Assembly (NCBI GenBank): GCA_016125095.1 | Contig: WGMK01000014.1 | Span: forward strand, 227,673-291,672 | Direction of reading: 5' to 3' | Length of the DNA stretch: 64,000 bases | Origin: Candidatus Hydrogenedens sp. | Lineage (GTDB): Bacteria; Hydrogenedentota; Hydrogenedentia; Hydrogenedentales; JAEUWI01 | Made by a program: the position numbers and the translations under genes | Notes under the pieces: model-generated | Databases searched by the model: none | The model's input: the letters and a program-made list of their open reading frames with translations, nothing else | Told to the model about the DNA's origin: nothing | Part shown: piece by piece, positions 53,982 through 63,383 of the stretch | Layout: each line of letters begins with the position of its first letter | Position numbering within the stretch: position 1 is the first letter of the stretch

Positions 53982-55433
53982 TTAAGCGAGAATGTCGTGC
54001 ACCACGTGTCCGTGCACGTCGGTCAGGCGGTAATCGCGTCCCTGGAACTTGTAGGTAAGGCGCTCGTGGTCGAGGCCGAGCTGATTGAGCAGGGTCGCCT
54101 GCAGGTCATGCACGGGGAAGGGATTCTCGACGACGTTGTAGGAGAAGTCGTCGGTCTCGCCGTAGGTCATGCCCGGTTTGATGCCGCCACCCGCGAGGAA
54201 GATGGTGAAGTTCTTGGGGTGGTGATCCCGTCCGTAGTTCGTCTCGGTCAGCGTGCCTTGGCTGTAAATCGTGCGGCCGAATTCGCCGCCCCAGATGACG
54301 AGCGTATCGTCCAGCATGCCGCGCTGCTTCAGGTCCTTGATCAGCGCCGCCGTGGGCTGGTCGGTATCGCGGCACTGCCCCGGCAGCTGCTTGGGCAGCT
54401 CGCCGTGCTGGTCCCAGCCCATGTGGTACAGCTGGATAAACCGGACGCCGCGCTCGGCCAGCCGGCGGGCCAGCAGGCAGTTCGAGGCATAGGTGCCGCG
54501 CGTCTGGGCCTCGGGGCCGTACATCTCCAGCGTGCTCTCGGGCTCGTCGGAGAGGTCGGTCAATTCCGGTACCGAGGTCTGCATTCGGTAGGCCAGCTCG
54601 TATTGCTGAATACGCGTCAGCACCTCGGGGTCCTGATACTCCGAATAGGTCTCGTGGTTGAGCGCGGCCACGTCGTCGAGCATCTTGCGGCGGATGGACT
54701 TGTCCACGCCGGGCGGATCGGTGAGGTACAGCACGGGGTCGCCCTCGCCGCGGAACTTTACGCCCTGGTACACCGATGGCAGAAAGCCGGAGCCCCAGAG
54801 GCGTTCGTACAGGGGCTGGCAGCTCGGACGACCGCTGCCGCGCGAACTCAGCGCGACGAATGCTGGCAGGTCGGCGTTCATCGATCCCAAGCCATAGCTG
54901 ATCCACGCGCCCATGCTCGGGCGGCCTGCAATCTGGAAGCCGGTTTGAAAAAACGTCATCGCGGGGTCGTGGTTGATGGCCTCGGTGGTCATCGTCTTGA
55001 TAAAGCAAAGCTCGTCGGCGATACCGGCGATATGCGGCAACAGTTCCGACACCCAAGCGCCGCTGTTGCCGTGCTGCTTGAACTTGAAGATGGTCGGCGC
55101 AATCGGAAAACGCGCCTGCCCCGAGGTCATGCCGGTAAGGCGCTGGCCCATCCGTATCGAGTCGGGCAGATCCGCGTCGAACATCGTCGTCATCTGCGGC
55201 TTGTAGTCGAACAAGTCGAGTTGCGAGGGCGCGCCCGACTGGAAGAGATAGATGACGCGCTTGGCCTTGGGCGCGAAGTGCGGCATCTGCTTGCGCAGCA
55301 GATCGTCGGTCTGCGCGGCGAAGGCGCCGGGATTCATCAGCGAAGCCAGCGCGGCGGTGCCGATGCCCGTGGCGCAGCGCCCGAAGAACGCCCGCCGGTT
55401 GATGTGCAGTTTATGCTCGAGTATCGGATCCAT
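53982..55433 (-). CDS. DUF1501 (sulfatase-like, planctomycete-type) exported protein
   Basis: A 483-residue protein with a twin-Arg start (INRRAFFGRCATG). The fold is that of the AlkP/sulfatase-related DUF1501 family: FQSGAPSQLDLFDYKP near the start, and YHMGWDQHGELPKQL, VIWGGEFGRT and GRDHHPKNFTIFLAGGG near the end carrying His/Asp metal ligands. It starts 4 bp after the stop of the PSD1 protein on the same strand. The pair recurs hugely in Planctomycetes, Verrucomicrobia and relatives, often beside polysaccharide genes. The function of the pair is not known. Confidence 0.92.
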   Translation of the reverse strand: MDPILEHKLHINRRAFFGRCATGIGTAALASLMNPGAFAAQTDDLLRKQMPHFAPKAKRVIYLFQSGAPSQLDLFDYKPQMTTMFDADLPDSIRMGQRLTGMTSGQARFPIAPTIFKFKQHGNSGAWVSELLPHIAGIADELCFIKTMTTEAINHDPAMTFFQTGFQIAGRPSMGAWISYGLGSMNADLPAFVALSSRGSGRPSCQPLYERLWGSGFLPSVYQGVKFRGEGDPVLYLTDPPGVDKSIRRKMLDDVAALNHETYSEYQDPEVLTRIQQYELAYRMQTSVPELTDLSDEPESTLEMYGPEAQTRGTYASNCLLARRLAERGVRFIQLYHMGWDQHGELPKQLPGQCRDTDQPTAALIKDLKQRGMLDDTLVIWGGEFGRTIYSQGTLTETNYGRDHHPKNFTIFLAGGGIKPGMTYGETDDFSYNVVENPFPVHDLQATLLNQLGLDHERLTYKFQGRDYRLTDVHGHVVHDILA

Positions 55434-55437
55434 CGGA

Positions 55438-58400
55438 TTAGTCCCTGGTAATGGCTTCGTCCATGTTCAGCATCACTGACGCCAGCATGGTGTACGCCGC
55501 GAACTCGGCCTCGTCGAGCGAAGGCTCTACTTCAGACGCGCCCACTGCGAGCAGCGCCTTGGCCTCGTCGCGCGCCTTGGTGTAGTGCTCGATATAACTC
55601 GAAAGGCCCTTGGCCAGAATTTCCTCGCGCGCGGGCCCGGGCTCGGTACCCAGCAGCAGCCGGTACCCGAGATCGATCCGGCCCCCCGCGTCGGGTCCGC
55701 CTTCCGTGAGCATGCGCTGCGCGAGATGACGCGCCGCTTCCACGAAGGTGGGGTCGTCCAGCAGTGCCATGGCCTGCATGGGCGTGTTGGTCACTTCGGT
55801 GCGCAGCGTGCAGCGCTCCCGGTCGGCCGCGTTGAAAATTTGCATGCGCGGCGGCGGAATCGTCCGCTTCCAATAGGTGTACAAACCGCGTCGGTACAGC
55901 TTGTCTCCCGTGTCTTCCTCGTAGAAATTGGTGTCGTATTCGCCCTTGTCGAGGAAAGTCAGTGACGACCACATGCCCTCGGGCTGATACGGATACACGG
56001 AGGGCCCGCCGATTTCGGGATTGAGCAATCCGCTGGCCGCCAGCGCCTGATCGCGCAAGGCTTGCGCGGGCAGACGCAGCCGCGGCGCCCGCGCCAGCAG
56101 CAGGTTCTGCGGGTCTACTTCTGCCGCTTCATTCGTGCGTACCGAGCTCTGCCGGTACGTGGCGCTCATCACGATCAGCTTCTGCATCGCCTTGATGTCC
56201 CAGCCGGAATCGATGAAGTGGAGCGCGAGCCAGTCGAGCAGCTCGGGATGCGTGGGAGGCGAACCCTGGGTGCCGAAATCCTCGCTGGTCTTCACAATGC
56301 CGCGGCCGAAGTGGTGCTGCCAGTAGAGGTTCACCTGCACGCGCGCCGTCAGCGGATGCTCGGGACTGCACAGCCACTTCGCCAGGCCCAGCCGGTTGCG
56401 CGGCAGGTCGGGTGCCATCGGACCAAGGGCCGCCGGCACGTCGGCATGCAGTTGTTCCGAGGTGTCCGGCTTGTCGTACTCGCCGCGCTTCAGCAGATAC
56501 GTCGCCCGCGGCTTGGCCATGTCCTCCATCACCATCGTCGTCACCGCGCCCTCCTCGAGTTTCTCCAGGTCGAGCTCGGTAGTAGCCAGGTACTCCTTCT
56601 TCGCCAGCCACTTGGAATCCTGCGCACGGAACAAGTCCCGCAACGTCCGGCTCAGCGCCTCGTCGCGTTTGGCCGCCGGTGTGGTCACCTTGGCCATGAA
56701 CGCGAAGAGCGCCTCGCCGCCATCGTCGATCGGCTTGAAATAAAAGCCGCAGTCGTCCGCCGTGTTGCTGATCTTGATCAGCAGATCGTGCTTGCCCTCG
56801 GGCAGGAACACGGCGACCTTTTCCTGGTCGGGCGCGGCGGCGCGCGTCACGTTGTTGGTCAGCTTGAGGTCGCCATCCACCCAGACCTTGATGCCGTCGT
56901 CGCTGCCGAGCGACAGGCGCAGTTCCATCGGCACGGGCAGGGTCACCTCGCGGTGCAGGTATTGGGCGGTGTTCAGCCGGCGCGACAGCGGAATCACCTC
57001 GCCGTCTGCCCAGTCCTCGCGCGTCTCCCACTGGAGCTTCGCGTCGGTGTACTCGCGCTCCGGGTCGTAGCCTTCCTCGGGTTCGAGCCGGATGTCGAGA
57101 ATCTCCTCGCCGGTCGTCGCCGCCTTGAAGGGACCGATATAGTGCCACGCGCCGAAGGAAGGCCGCGCCCATTGCGCCGCGCCGTCCGAACCAGACACCG
57201 ACAGGCGGAATCGCCCGTAAGCATGCTGGCCGTATTGCGAGGTGTGCTTCAGCGATACGGTAATCCGATCGCCGGTTTGAATCGCAGCAGCGTCCTCGAG
57301 CACAAAGACCGCCGTGCGGTTTTCGCGCCGGACATGCGAGCCCGTCGCCCAGCCGGTCGCGGGGTCGCCGTCGATGGCATTGGTGATCAGGTAGTCGCCG
57401 TTTTCCTGCGAGTGATCCGCCAGCGCATCGGCCACCTTGAGCCGCTCGGGCTCAGCGGCATCGCCGCGCGTGCGCGATACCTGAAAGTCCGTCAGCACCG
57501 TGTTGCCGTTGGGCGCACGGCCGGGGCCCTGTTCCGGCAGGCTCGGGTCGGTCAATACTTCGAGACGGATAGACCCCACCGGGCCATCGGCCACGAACGT
57601 GAGATCGTAAGTTTCCTGCGCCGGGTTATTGCCGCTGACGATGATCGATTGGTCGTCCTGCAACGACAGCGTAGAGCCCTGCTCCGACGTGAAATCGACC
57701 GGGCGCACGGGCTGCCATGCCACCGAGGAGAACTTCTCTACCCAGGCCTGTTCCCATTCTTGTTGCTGCGCATCGAGCCGTTCATCCGGGGCGGTCAAGG
57801 CGCTGGCCAGCTTCTCCGCGCGCTCCTGCAAATGCTGCTGGCGTGCCTGCTCTTCGGGCGTGAGCACCGCCACCACGGGCACGTCGTTGCCCTGCTCGCG
57901 GCCCTTGCCTTCTTCGGGCACGCGATTGAAGAAATCGTACAGCCGGTAAAAATCCTTTTGCGAGAAGGGGTCGAACTTGTGGTCGTGGCACTTGGCGCAG
58001 CCCATCGTCAGGCCCATCCAGGTCTCCGAGGTGGTCGATACGCGATCCACCACGTACTCGACCGCGTACTCCGCCGGGATGATGCCGCCCTCGCCATTGA
58101 TACGATGGTTGCGGTTGAATCCCGTGGCGATCTTCTGCGCGAGCGTCGAGTTCGGCAGCAAGTCGCCCGCCAGCTGTTCGATGGTGAACTCGTCGAAGGG
58201 CATGTTGTTGTTGAAGGCCTGGATGACCCAGTCGCGCCACGCCCACATGTAGCGCTTCGTGTCGCGCTGATAGCCGTGCGTGTCCGCATAGCGGGCGGCA
58301 TTCAACCAGGGGAACGCCATGTTCTCGCCGTAGTGGGGCGAAGCCAGCAGGCGGTCCACCAGCGCTTCATAGGCCTCCGGACGCTCATCGGCCACAAACG

Positions 58401-59010
58401 CGTCCACCTCTGCCGGCGTGGGGGGCAGCCCCGTCAGGTCCAGCGAAAGCCGCCGTACCAGCGTTTCTTTTGATGCTTCCGGATTCGGGCGCAGGCCCGC
58501 CTCGTCGATGCGCTGCAGAATGAACCGGTCGATCTCATTCCGGCACCAGGCCGCGTCGGACACCTCCGGCAGCGCCGGCTGCACCGGTGGCACAAAGGCC
58601 CAGTGCTGCTCCCAGGGCGCGCCCTGCTCTATCCACCGGCGGATGAGATCGATCTGCGCCGCGCTCAGCGCCTTCTTCGCGTCCACCGGGGGCATCCGCT
58701 TATCCGGATCCGCATGCTCGATGCGCTGGAAAAACAGGCTCGCCTCCGAGTTGCCCGGCACAATCAGGTCGACCCCGTCCTGCGTCTTCCCCAGCAGGCC
58801 GTCCTGCTCGTGAAAGCGCAGGCCCTTCTTCCGCTGCGATTCGTCCGGACCATGGCAGGTGAAACAATGCTCGGCTATCACCGGCTGCACGTCGCGGCTG
58901 AAATCCAGCGGCTTCTCCGCCCACGCGCCTGCGCACAGCACTGCCGCCACGTACACCGGCACAGCCACACCCAGCCATACCTTGCCGCCCTTGAGCCCTA
59001 TTCGATTCAT
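55438..59010 (-). CDS. PSCyt1-PSCyt2-PSD1 cytochrome protein
   Basis: A 1190-residue exported protein. The signal peptide covers about 1-31. A PSCyt1 domain binds heme at CFTCH (Cys49, Cys52, His53). PSCyt2 (DUF1549) covers about 150-360 and contains a second CxxCH (GCAKCHDHKFDP, about residue 340). A beta-rich insert (about 450-790), possibly a carbohydrate-binding domain, precedes PSD1 (DUF1553, about 880-1165) with GTQGSPPTHPELLDWLA and FNAADRERC. Length is typical to long. It is followed immediately by the DUF1501 gene. The two heme sites suggest electron transfer coupled to oxidation of a sugar or polymer; this is inference. Confidence 0.93.
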   Translation of the reverse strand: MNRIGLKGGKVWLGVAVPVYVAAVLCAGAWAEKPLDFSRDVQPVIAEHCFTCHGPDESQRKKGLRFHEQDGLLGKTQDGVDLIVPGNSEASLFFQRIEHADPDKRMPPVDAKKALSAAQIDLIRRWIEQGAPWEQHWAFVPPVQPALPEVSDAAWCRNEIDRFILQRIDEAGLRPNPEASKETLVRRLSLDLTGLPPTPAEVDAFVADERPEAYEALVDRLLASPHYGENMAFPWLNAARYADTHGYQRDTKRYMWAWRDWVIQAFNNNMPFDEFTIEQLAGDLLPNSTLAQKIATGFNRNHRINGEGGIIPAEYAVEYVVDRVSTTSETWMGLTMGCAKCHDHKFDPFSQKDFYRLYDFFNRVPEEGKGREQGNDVPVVAVLTPEEQARQQHLQERAEKLASALTAPDERLDAQQQEWEQAWVEKFSSVAWQPVRPVDFTSEQGSTLSLQDDQSIIVSGNNPAQETYDLTFVADGPVGSIRLEVLTDPSLPEQGPGRAPNGNTVLTDFQVSRTRGDAAEPERLKVADALADHSQENGDYLITNAIDGDPATGWATGSHVRRENRTAVFVLEDAAAIQTGDRITVSLKHTSQYGQHAYGRFRLSVSGSDGAAQWARPSFGAWHYIGPFKAATTGEEILDIRLEPEEGYDPEREYTDAKLQWETREDWADGEVIPLSRRLNTAQYLHREVTLPVPMELRLSLGSDDGIKVWVDGDLKLTNNVTRAAAPDQEKVAVFLPEGKHDLLIKISNTADDCGFYFKPIDDGGEALFAFMAKVTTPAAKRDEALSRTLRDLFRAQDSKWLAKKEYLATTELDLEKLEEGAVTTMVMEDMAKPRATYLLKRGEYDKPDTSEQLHADVPAALGPMAPDLPRNRLGLAKWLCSPEHPLTARVQVNLYWQHHFGRGIVKTSEDFGTQGSPPTHPELLDWLALHFIDSGWDIKAMQKLIVMSATYRQSSVRTNEAAEVDPQNLLLARAPRLRLPAQALRDQALAASGLLNPEIGGPSVYPYQPEGMWSSLTFLDKGEYDTNFYEEDTGDKLYRRGLYTYWKRTIPPPRMQIFNAADRERCTLRTEVTNTPMQAMALLDDPTFVEAARHLAQRMLTEGGPDAGGRIDLGYRLLLGTEPGPAREEILAKGLSSYIEHYTKARDEAKALLAVGASEVEPSLDEAEFAAYTMLASVMLNMDEAITRD

Positions 59011-59179
59011 CGCGCCAGACTCCCAATCATCGCCAAGCCCCCGCCAGCCCGCAGTCTAAGCCCTTAGACGCGCCTCGTACAACGATGGTGACACTCGATA
59101 GAGATTTCAGGGATATTCAAATTTTTCGCCCAAGAAGATCCTCAGCCTGTTCACCTGTGCCTTCGCGAATCCGGCGGTA

Positions 59180-59208
59180 TTGACAGGATGCCCGGTTTCA
59201 ATTATTAT
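59180..59208 (+). promoter_or_regulatory. Strong promoter of the tetR-P450 operon
   Basis: Perfect TTGACA, 17-bp spacer and TATTAT (5/6), 35 bp before the TetR start. It is one of the two best promoters in the window. Confidence 0.65.
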
Positions 59209-59215
59209 CATTGAA
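59197..59215. promoter_or_regulatory. TetR operator candidate (TTCAAT-N7-ATTGAA)
   Basis: A perfect 6-bp-arm dyad with a 7-bp centre that contains the -10 box. Binding by the adjacent TetR protein would block RNA polymerase, so autorepression is likely. Confidence 0.55.
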
Positions 59216-59242
59216 CATTCACTTAAAAAAGAGGAACCGCAA

Positions 59243-59824
59243 ATGCCCAAGGTCGTGGATCACGAGGCGTATCGCGAAGAGTTGTTGCGGGCTTCGTTCG
59301 AGATCGTGGCGAAGGTCGGCTATGGCACGCTCTCCATGAAGCAGCTGGCGCAGAGCATGAACATCTCGGTGGGGCTGATTTACCACTACTTCAAGAACAA
59401 GGAAGACTGGTTCGTATCGCTGGTGGTGCACTTCAGCAAAGAGACCTTCGACAGGATACGCAAGGGCATTCCACGCGAATCGGGCCGGCTAGAAAAAATC
59501 CGGCTGCTTGCGTTGGAAATGGAACGCAACCGGGACCTGTACGCCAGCATGATTCGCGTGACGACGGACTTTTCGCGCATGCAGCAGCAGGGCAACAGCC
59601 CAGGCATGTTTCAAATCGGCATGGCCCTCAGCTATCTGTACGAACAAATCGCGTTGCGTCTCGAAATTGACGAACGTCAGGCGCGCGCGCTGGTGTCGTA
59701 TCTGGCCGGGGCCATACTCGCGGCCCGCCTCGACCCACGCGGCTTTGATACCGGGGAGTGTATTCACTTTATGCATAAGCTGCTGGACGTTCCGGAAAGC
59801 GCGCCGACTGGAGAGCCTGCATGA
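59243..59824 (+). CDS. TetR-family repressor
   Basis: A 193-residue regulator. The helix-turn-helix is at about 10-55: ASFEIVAKVGYGTLSMKQLA and MNISVGLIYHYFKNKEDW. The C-terminal helical ligand domain (60-193) is generic. GAGGAA precedes ATG 59243. Its stop overlaps the P450 ATG (ATGA), so repressor and enzyme are co-transcribed, and the dyad over the -10 box is the probable operator. The inducer is likely the P450 substrate or a lipophilic compound (inference). Confidence 0.93.
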   Translation: MPKVVDHEAYREELLRASFEIVAKVGYGTLSMKQLAQSMNISVGLIYHYFKNKEDWFVSLVVHFSKETFDRIRKGIPRESGRLEKIRLLALEMERNRDLYASMIRVTTDFSRMQQQGNSPGMFQIGMALSYLYEQIALRLEIDERQARALVSYLAGAILAARLDPRGFDTGECIHFMHKLLDVPESAPTGEPA

Positions 59825-61311
59825 TCACCAAAGAGAAGCGGCCGGCCGATTCAATACCGGCGCCCTCCGCGTGGATTTCCAAGTCGTATCAGACTCTGGC
59901 CGCGCCGCCAGGCCCGGAGGAGCGTTTCCCATTCGAGCAGTTATTCACGCTGCGCACCAAGAAGATTCTCCCGTATCTCCGGCATGTGGCGCGCGCCTAC
60001 GGCGACTTTGCCCGGATCCAACTCGCGCAGGTGTGGATCTACGTGGCGAGCCATCCCGACGATGTCCGCGAGATTCTTCAGTCGAAGCACCGCAGCTTCG
60101 TGAAGGGGGTCGGGGCCGACCTTGTGCGCGATGCCCTCGGCTACGGCTTGTTCTCGGCGGAAGGGGAACTGCATCGCCGACAGCAGAAGCTCATGCAGCC
60201 CGCGTTCCGTACCGAGGCCATCGAACGCTATGCGGCGATGATGCTGGAGTGTTTCGACTACAGCGATGCGGAATGGCAGGACGGACAGACCATTGACGTG
60301 GTGGAGGAGATGCACCGCCTGACGATGAACGTGGCGACGAGGACCCTGTTCAACATGCCGCCGGACGACCGCCAGAAGAAGCTGGGGCATGCGTTGACGG
60401 TACTCCTCCGGGGGATTGCACAGCGCATCTCCAATCCGTTCGGCATACTCAAGGCGACGCTGCCGATACTGCCCGATCGCGAGTGGAAAGAATGTCTCCG
60501 CATACTTGACGAACAAATCGGCAAGATCATCGACGACCACGAAGCGGGCGTCCTGCCAGACGACGATTTGTTGGGGCAACTGATGTCGGCCACGGATGAT
60601 GCTGGACTCAAGCTTTCGCGCAAGCAATTGCGCGACGAGACCCTGACGCTGTTCGTGGCCGGTCACGAGACCACGGCCATCGCGCTTTCGTGGGCGTGGT
60701 ATGAAGCCGCACGCGACCCTGCGATACAAGCGAAGCTGCAAGAGGAGGTCGCGCGGGTCTGCGGGGGGCGCACACCTGCCTATAGCGACCTGCCGCAGTT
60801 ACGCTATTGCCGCCGGGTGTTTCAGGAGTCGCTTCGCTATTACCCGCCGATCTATTTATTCCTGCGCCAGGCGCTCAGCACCATGCAACTGCGCGACTAC
60901 ACGATACCCAAGGGAAGCGTGTTCGCCATCAGCCCCTACCTTGTGCATCACGATCCGCGCTTCTATCCCAATCCGGAAAAATTCGACCCGGATCGCTGGT
61001 CCGAAGACTTCGAAAGCCAGCTGCATAAATTCGCCTACTTCCCGTTCAGCGGGGGACCCCGGGTCTGTATCGGCGAACGATTCGCCTGGTGCGAGGGCAT
61101 ACTCGCGCTGGCCTGGTTCACGCAGCGTTGGGACTTCGAATTGGCGCCGTATCAGGACATTCGCCCTGGCGATGGCGGCACCATGCGCCCGGCGGGTGCA
61201 ATCGAAATGATCCTCCGCAGGAGAGACGCGAGCAGTACTCCGATGTCGGCGCCCGCCCCTTCGGCAACATCGCCGGGTTCCCCGGGGAAATGTCCCTTCA
61301 CCAAGGCTTGA
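59821..61311 (+). CDS. Cytochrome P450 monooxygenase
   Basis: A 496-residue soluble P450. The heme Cys is Cys416 in FSGGPRVCIGERFAWCE. The I-helix oxygen-activation motif is AGHETTA (about 280-286) and the K-helix ExxR is ESLR (about 337). Similarity in wording of the core to CYP102/CYP4-like fatty-acid or alkane hydroxylases (PFSGGPRVCIG) is suggestive. No membrane anchor and no fused reductase. No ferredoxin or reductase gene is adjacent, so electron partners lie elsewhere. The C-terminus ends with a Pro/Ser/Gly tail and CPFTKA. Confidence 0.95.
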   Translation: MITKEKRPADSIPAPSAWISKSYQTLAAPPGPEERFPFEQLFTLRTKKILPYLRHVARAYGDFARIQLAQVWIYVASHPDDVREILQSKHRSFVKGVGADLVRDALGYGLFSAEGELHRRQQKLMQPAFRTEAIERYAAMMLECFDYSDAEWQDGQTIDVVEEMHRLTMNVATRTLFNMPPDDRQKKLGHALTVLLRGIAQRISNPFGILKATLPILPDREWKECLRILDEQIGKIIDDHEAGVLPDDDLLGQLMSATDDAGLKLSRKQLRDETLTLFVAGHETTAIALSWAWYEAARDPAIQAKLQEEVARVCGGRTPAYSDLPQLRYCRRVFQESLRYYPPIYLFLRQALSTMQLRDYTIPKGSVFAISPYLVHHDPRFYPNPEKFDPDRWSEDFESQLHKFAYFPFSGGPRVCIGERFAWCEGILALAWFTQRWDFELAPYQDIRPGDGGTMRPAGAIEMILRRRDASSTPMSAPAPSATSPGSPGKCPFTKA

Positions 61312-61395
61312 CCGCAACGGCGATGGAGGCGGCAGCACGCGCGTGACCATCGGCGTCGAACTGAGGCACTCGTACCAAAGAAAAAGGAATCGGTG

Positions 61396-61956
61396 ATGAA
61401 AATGGTCTTTCGAATATCGGCACTGCTGCTAGTCGCCCTGACATGGACACCGGCGTGGACAAGTCATGCTGAAGCCAAGGATCTCGCCGCGACTTTGCGG
61501 GATTCAGTGGATTCCCTGAATCCACAACAACAGGAAGCGCTGCTGCAAGTATTGAACACGTTCGTGCTTGCTCCGGCAGCCGCAGATGCCAAGCGACCGG
61601 AGAGCGCCATCAAGGTACTGAGAGAAGAACTCGGGGCGTACAACGCGGCCGTCGCTTCAGGCACGTTCACCATGGACCGGTTCTTGGCCCGGTTGTCGGA
61701 CGACTTTCACAACAACATGATGGGCGACAAGAGGAGCATCGTCTCGTGGATGAAATCTACGGGCTTGTTCAGCGGCAATGTGCCCAACCTGGATTTCGAC
61801 CTTGACCAGGCCCAGGTCGAAATCGAAGGCGACATCTCCACCGTAACCGCAATTTCGGTCGATACGCCGTTCGGCAATGTAGAACTGGAAGTCAAGGGAA
61901 GAAACGAAAGCGATGGAGTCTGGAGAATTACCGATATATCGCTGCTCCGGCTGTAG
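61396..61956 (+). CDS. Secreted protein, possibly NTF2-like, unknown
   Basis: A 186-residue exported protein with a signal peptide ending near HAEA (about 25). The mature part has helices (about 28-75) and a curved-sheet pattern in the C-terminal half (TMDRFLARLSDDFHNNMMGDK; VEIEGDISTVTAISVDTP; GVWRITDISLL), which looks like an NTF2/SnoaL cone. AGGA precedes ATG 61396; a GTG one codon earlier is possible. It follows the P450 by 84 bp and may belong to the same transcript. No active-site motif is visible. Confidence 0.75.
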   Translation: MKMVFRISALLLVALTWTPAWTSHAEAKDLAATLRDSVDSLNPQQQEALLQVLNTFVLAPAAADAKRPESAIKVLREELGAYNAAVASGTFTMDRFLARLSDDFHNNMMGDKRSIVSWMKSTGLFSGNVPNLDFDLDQAQVEIEGDISTVTAISVDTPFGNVELEVKGRNESDGVWRITDISLLRL

Positions 61957-62006
61957 ACGGACAATCCGCTACGCAGGCCAATGAAGGGCAACAGGAGCAT
62001 CTCTCC

Positions 62007-62348
62007 GTGACCTCCGATTCTCTCTCGCGCAGCGCGAAGTCTCAAGCGCCCCTGTGGGTGTATGGTTTCGCCTGCGGCGTGTTCAGCGTGATTACGCTCG
62101 TCTTGCCGGGCACGGGCCTGGATACGTTCCGGCGGCACTGGTCGGTTCAATACCGCTTGCCCGCACTTGCCGTTGTCTCTTTGGCGGTCGCCTGCTATGT
62201 TTGGGTGCTCGACAGGGCCGGGCGATTCTCTACGCCCGAATACTGGTTTCAAGGGCAGGCCATCTGGCACGTGCTCGGCGCGGCCTCCCTCGGCTATATG
62301 GCCCTCTATTACCGATCAGAGCGGCCCCGCCGATTGAACGGCCCATGA
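62007..62348 (+). CDS. Small membrane protein, unknown
   Basis: A 113-residue protein with GTG start and AGGAG nine bases upstream. Three hydrophobic segments (about 17-35, 51-68, 87-101). Its stop overlaps the ATG of the alpha/beta-hydrolase gene (ATGA). Family not recognised; the coupling suggests a membrane partner of the hydrolase. Confidence 0.7.
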   Translation: MTSDSLSRSAKSQAPLWVYGFACGVFSVITLVLPGTGLDTFRRHWSVQYRLPALAVVSLAVACYVWVLDRAGRFSTPEYWFQGQAIWHVLGAASLGYMALYYRSERPRRLNGP

Positions 62349-63259
62349 AAATTAACCGCCTGCAAAAGGTATTCGCCGCAAGCGGCGGGCTTGTGCTTGC
62401 TCTCCTGTTTGCCGCAGCGCTTGGCCAGGCCCACTACAAGGCCGAATTGCTGGGGCCGGAAGGACACTATTTCAATTCGAACGCCGTGCGCATTCACTAC
62501 ACCGACGAGGGAGTGGGTGCGCCGGTATTGCTGGTGCATGGGCTGGCCTTTGCCGCGAACCTGGAGTGGCGCCGCTCCGGCCTGATTGATGCGCTGTTGG
62601 CGCAGCACTACCGTGTCATCGCACTCGATAACCGCGGCCATGGACGTAGCGCCAAGCCGCACGACCCCGAGGCGTACGGCGCGGAGATGGCCGAGGACCT
62701 CGATAGATTGCTGGACCACTTGGAACTACCGCGGGCCCTGGTGGTCGGCTATTCGATGGGGGGCTTTATCACTCTCAAATTCGTTGTCACGCACCCCGAG
62801 CGGGTGATCAGCGCGGCGGTGTGCGGTGCCGGGTGGAACGAACCCACGCCAGAAAACCTGGCCTTCTCCGAGGCCGTTGCCGAAGCTTTCGAGCGCGGCG
62901 AGGCCGGCCCGCTCCCGCAGCGGCTTGGTATGCAGGCACGATTCGCCAGTTTTATCGAGAGCTTGGGCGTCCGCGCGTTCCTAACCTGGTTCAACGATCC
63001 ACTGGCGCTCGCCGCCGTGGCGAGGGGATCCCGAGGTCTCGGCGTAACCGACACCCAACTCCGCGCGAACACGGTTCCGGTACTCACCGTCATCGGCGAG
63101 AATGACGGCCTGCTGCCCGAGGCGCAAGCGCTGCACGAAAGAATGGCGAACCACCAGCTCGTCATCCTCCCCGGCAAGAACCACATGAATACGGATTCAT
63201 CCAAGGTGTTCCGAGCGAACATTGAAGAATTCCTGCGGCAGTACGCGCAGGCGAGTTGA
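62345..63259 (+). CDS. Alpha/beta-hydrolase with N-terminal membrane anchor or signal
   Basis: A 304-residue serine hydrolase. An N-terminal hydrophobic segment (about 9-28) acts as anchor or signal peptide. Motifs: oxyanion region LLVHGLAF, nucleophile Ser137 in GYSMGG, acid in GENDGLLP and His in GKNHMN. It resembles esterase/haloperoxidase-type hydrolases; the substrate is unknown. It is coupled to the preceding small membrane protein. Confidence 0.92.
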   Translation: MKINRLQKVFAASGGLVLALLFAAALGQAHYKAELLGPEGHYFNSNAVRIHYTDEGVGAPVLLVHGLAFAANLEWRRSGLIDALLAQHYRVIALDNRGHGRSAKPHDPEAYGAEMAEDLDRLLDHLELPRALVVGYSMGGFITLKFVVTHPERVISAAVCGAGWNEPTPENLAFSEAVAEAFERGEAGPLPQRLGMQARFASFIESLGVRAFLTWFNDPLALAAVARGSRGLGVTDTQLRANTVPVLTVIGENDGLLPEAQALHERMANHQLVILPGKNHMNTDSSKVFRANIEEFLRQYAQAS

Positions 63260-63383
63260 AGCTGCGTCAGGACTATTTGCCCCAGAAGGCGCAATCAGCC
63301 GTTTTCGACGCCATGCAGTCGCGGCGTCGCTCAATCGCGAACGCTGCAAAGCATTTCTCGAACGTCGGTCGCTCAGCGCCCCT

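Noticed and set aside
53997..58473. Two long + strand open frames opposite the DUF1501 and PSD1 genes
   Set aside because: Composition is Arg/Gln/His-rich shadow translation; the minus-strand proteins carry clear family motifs.
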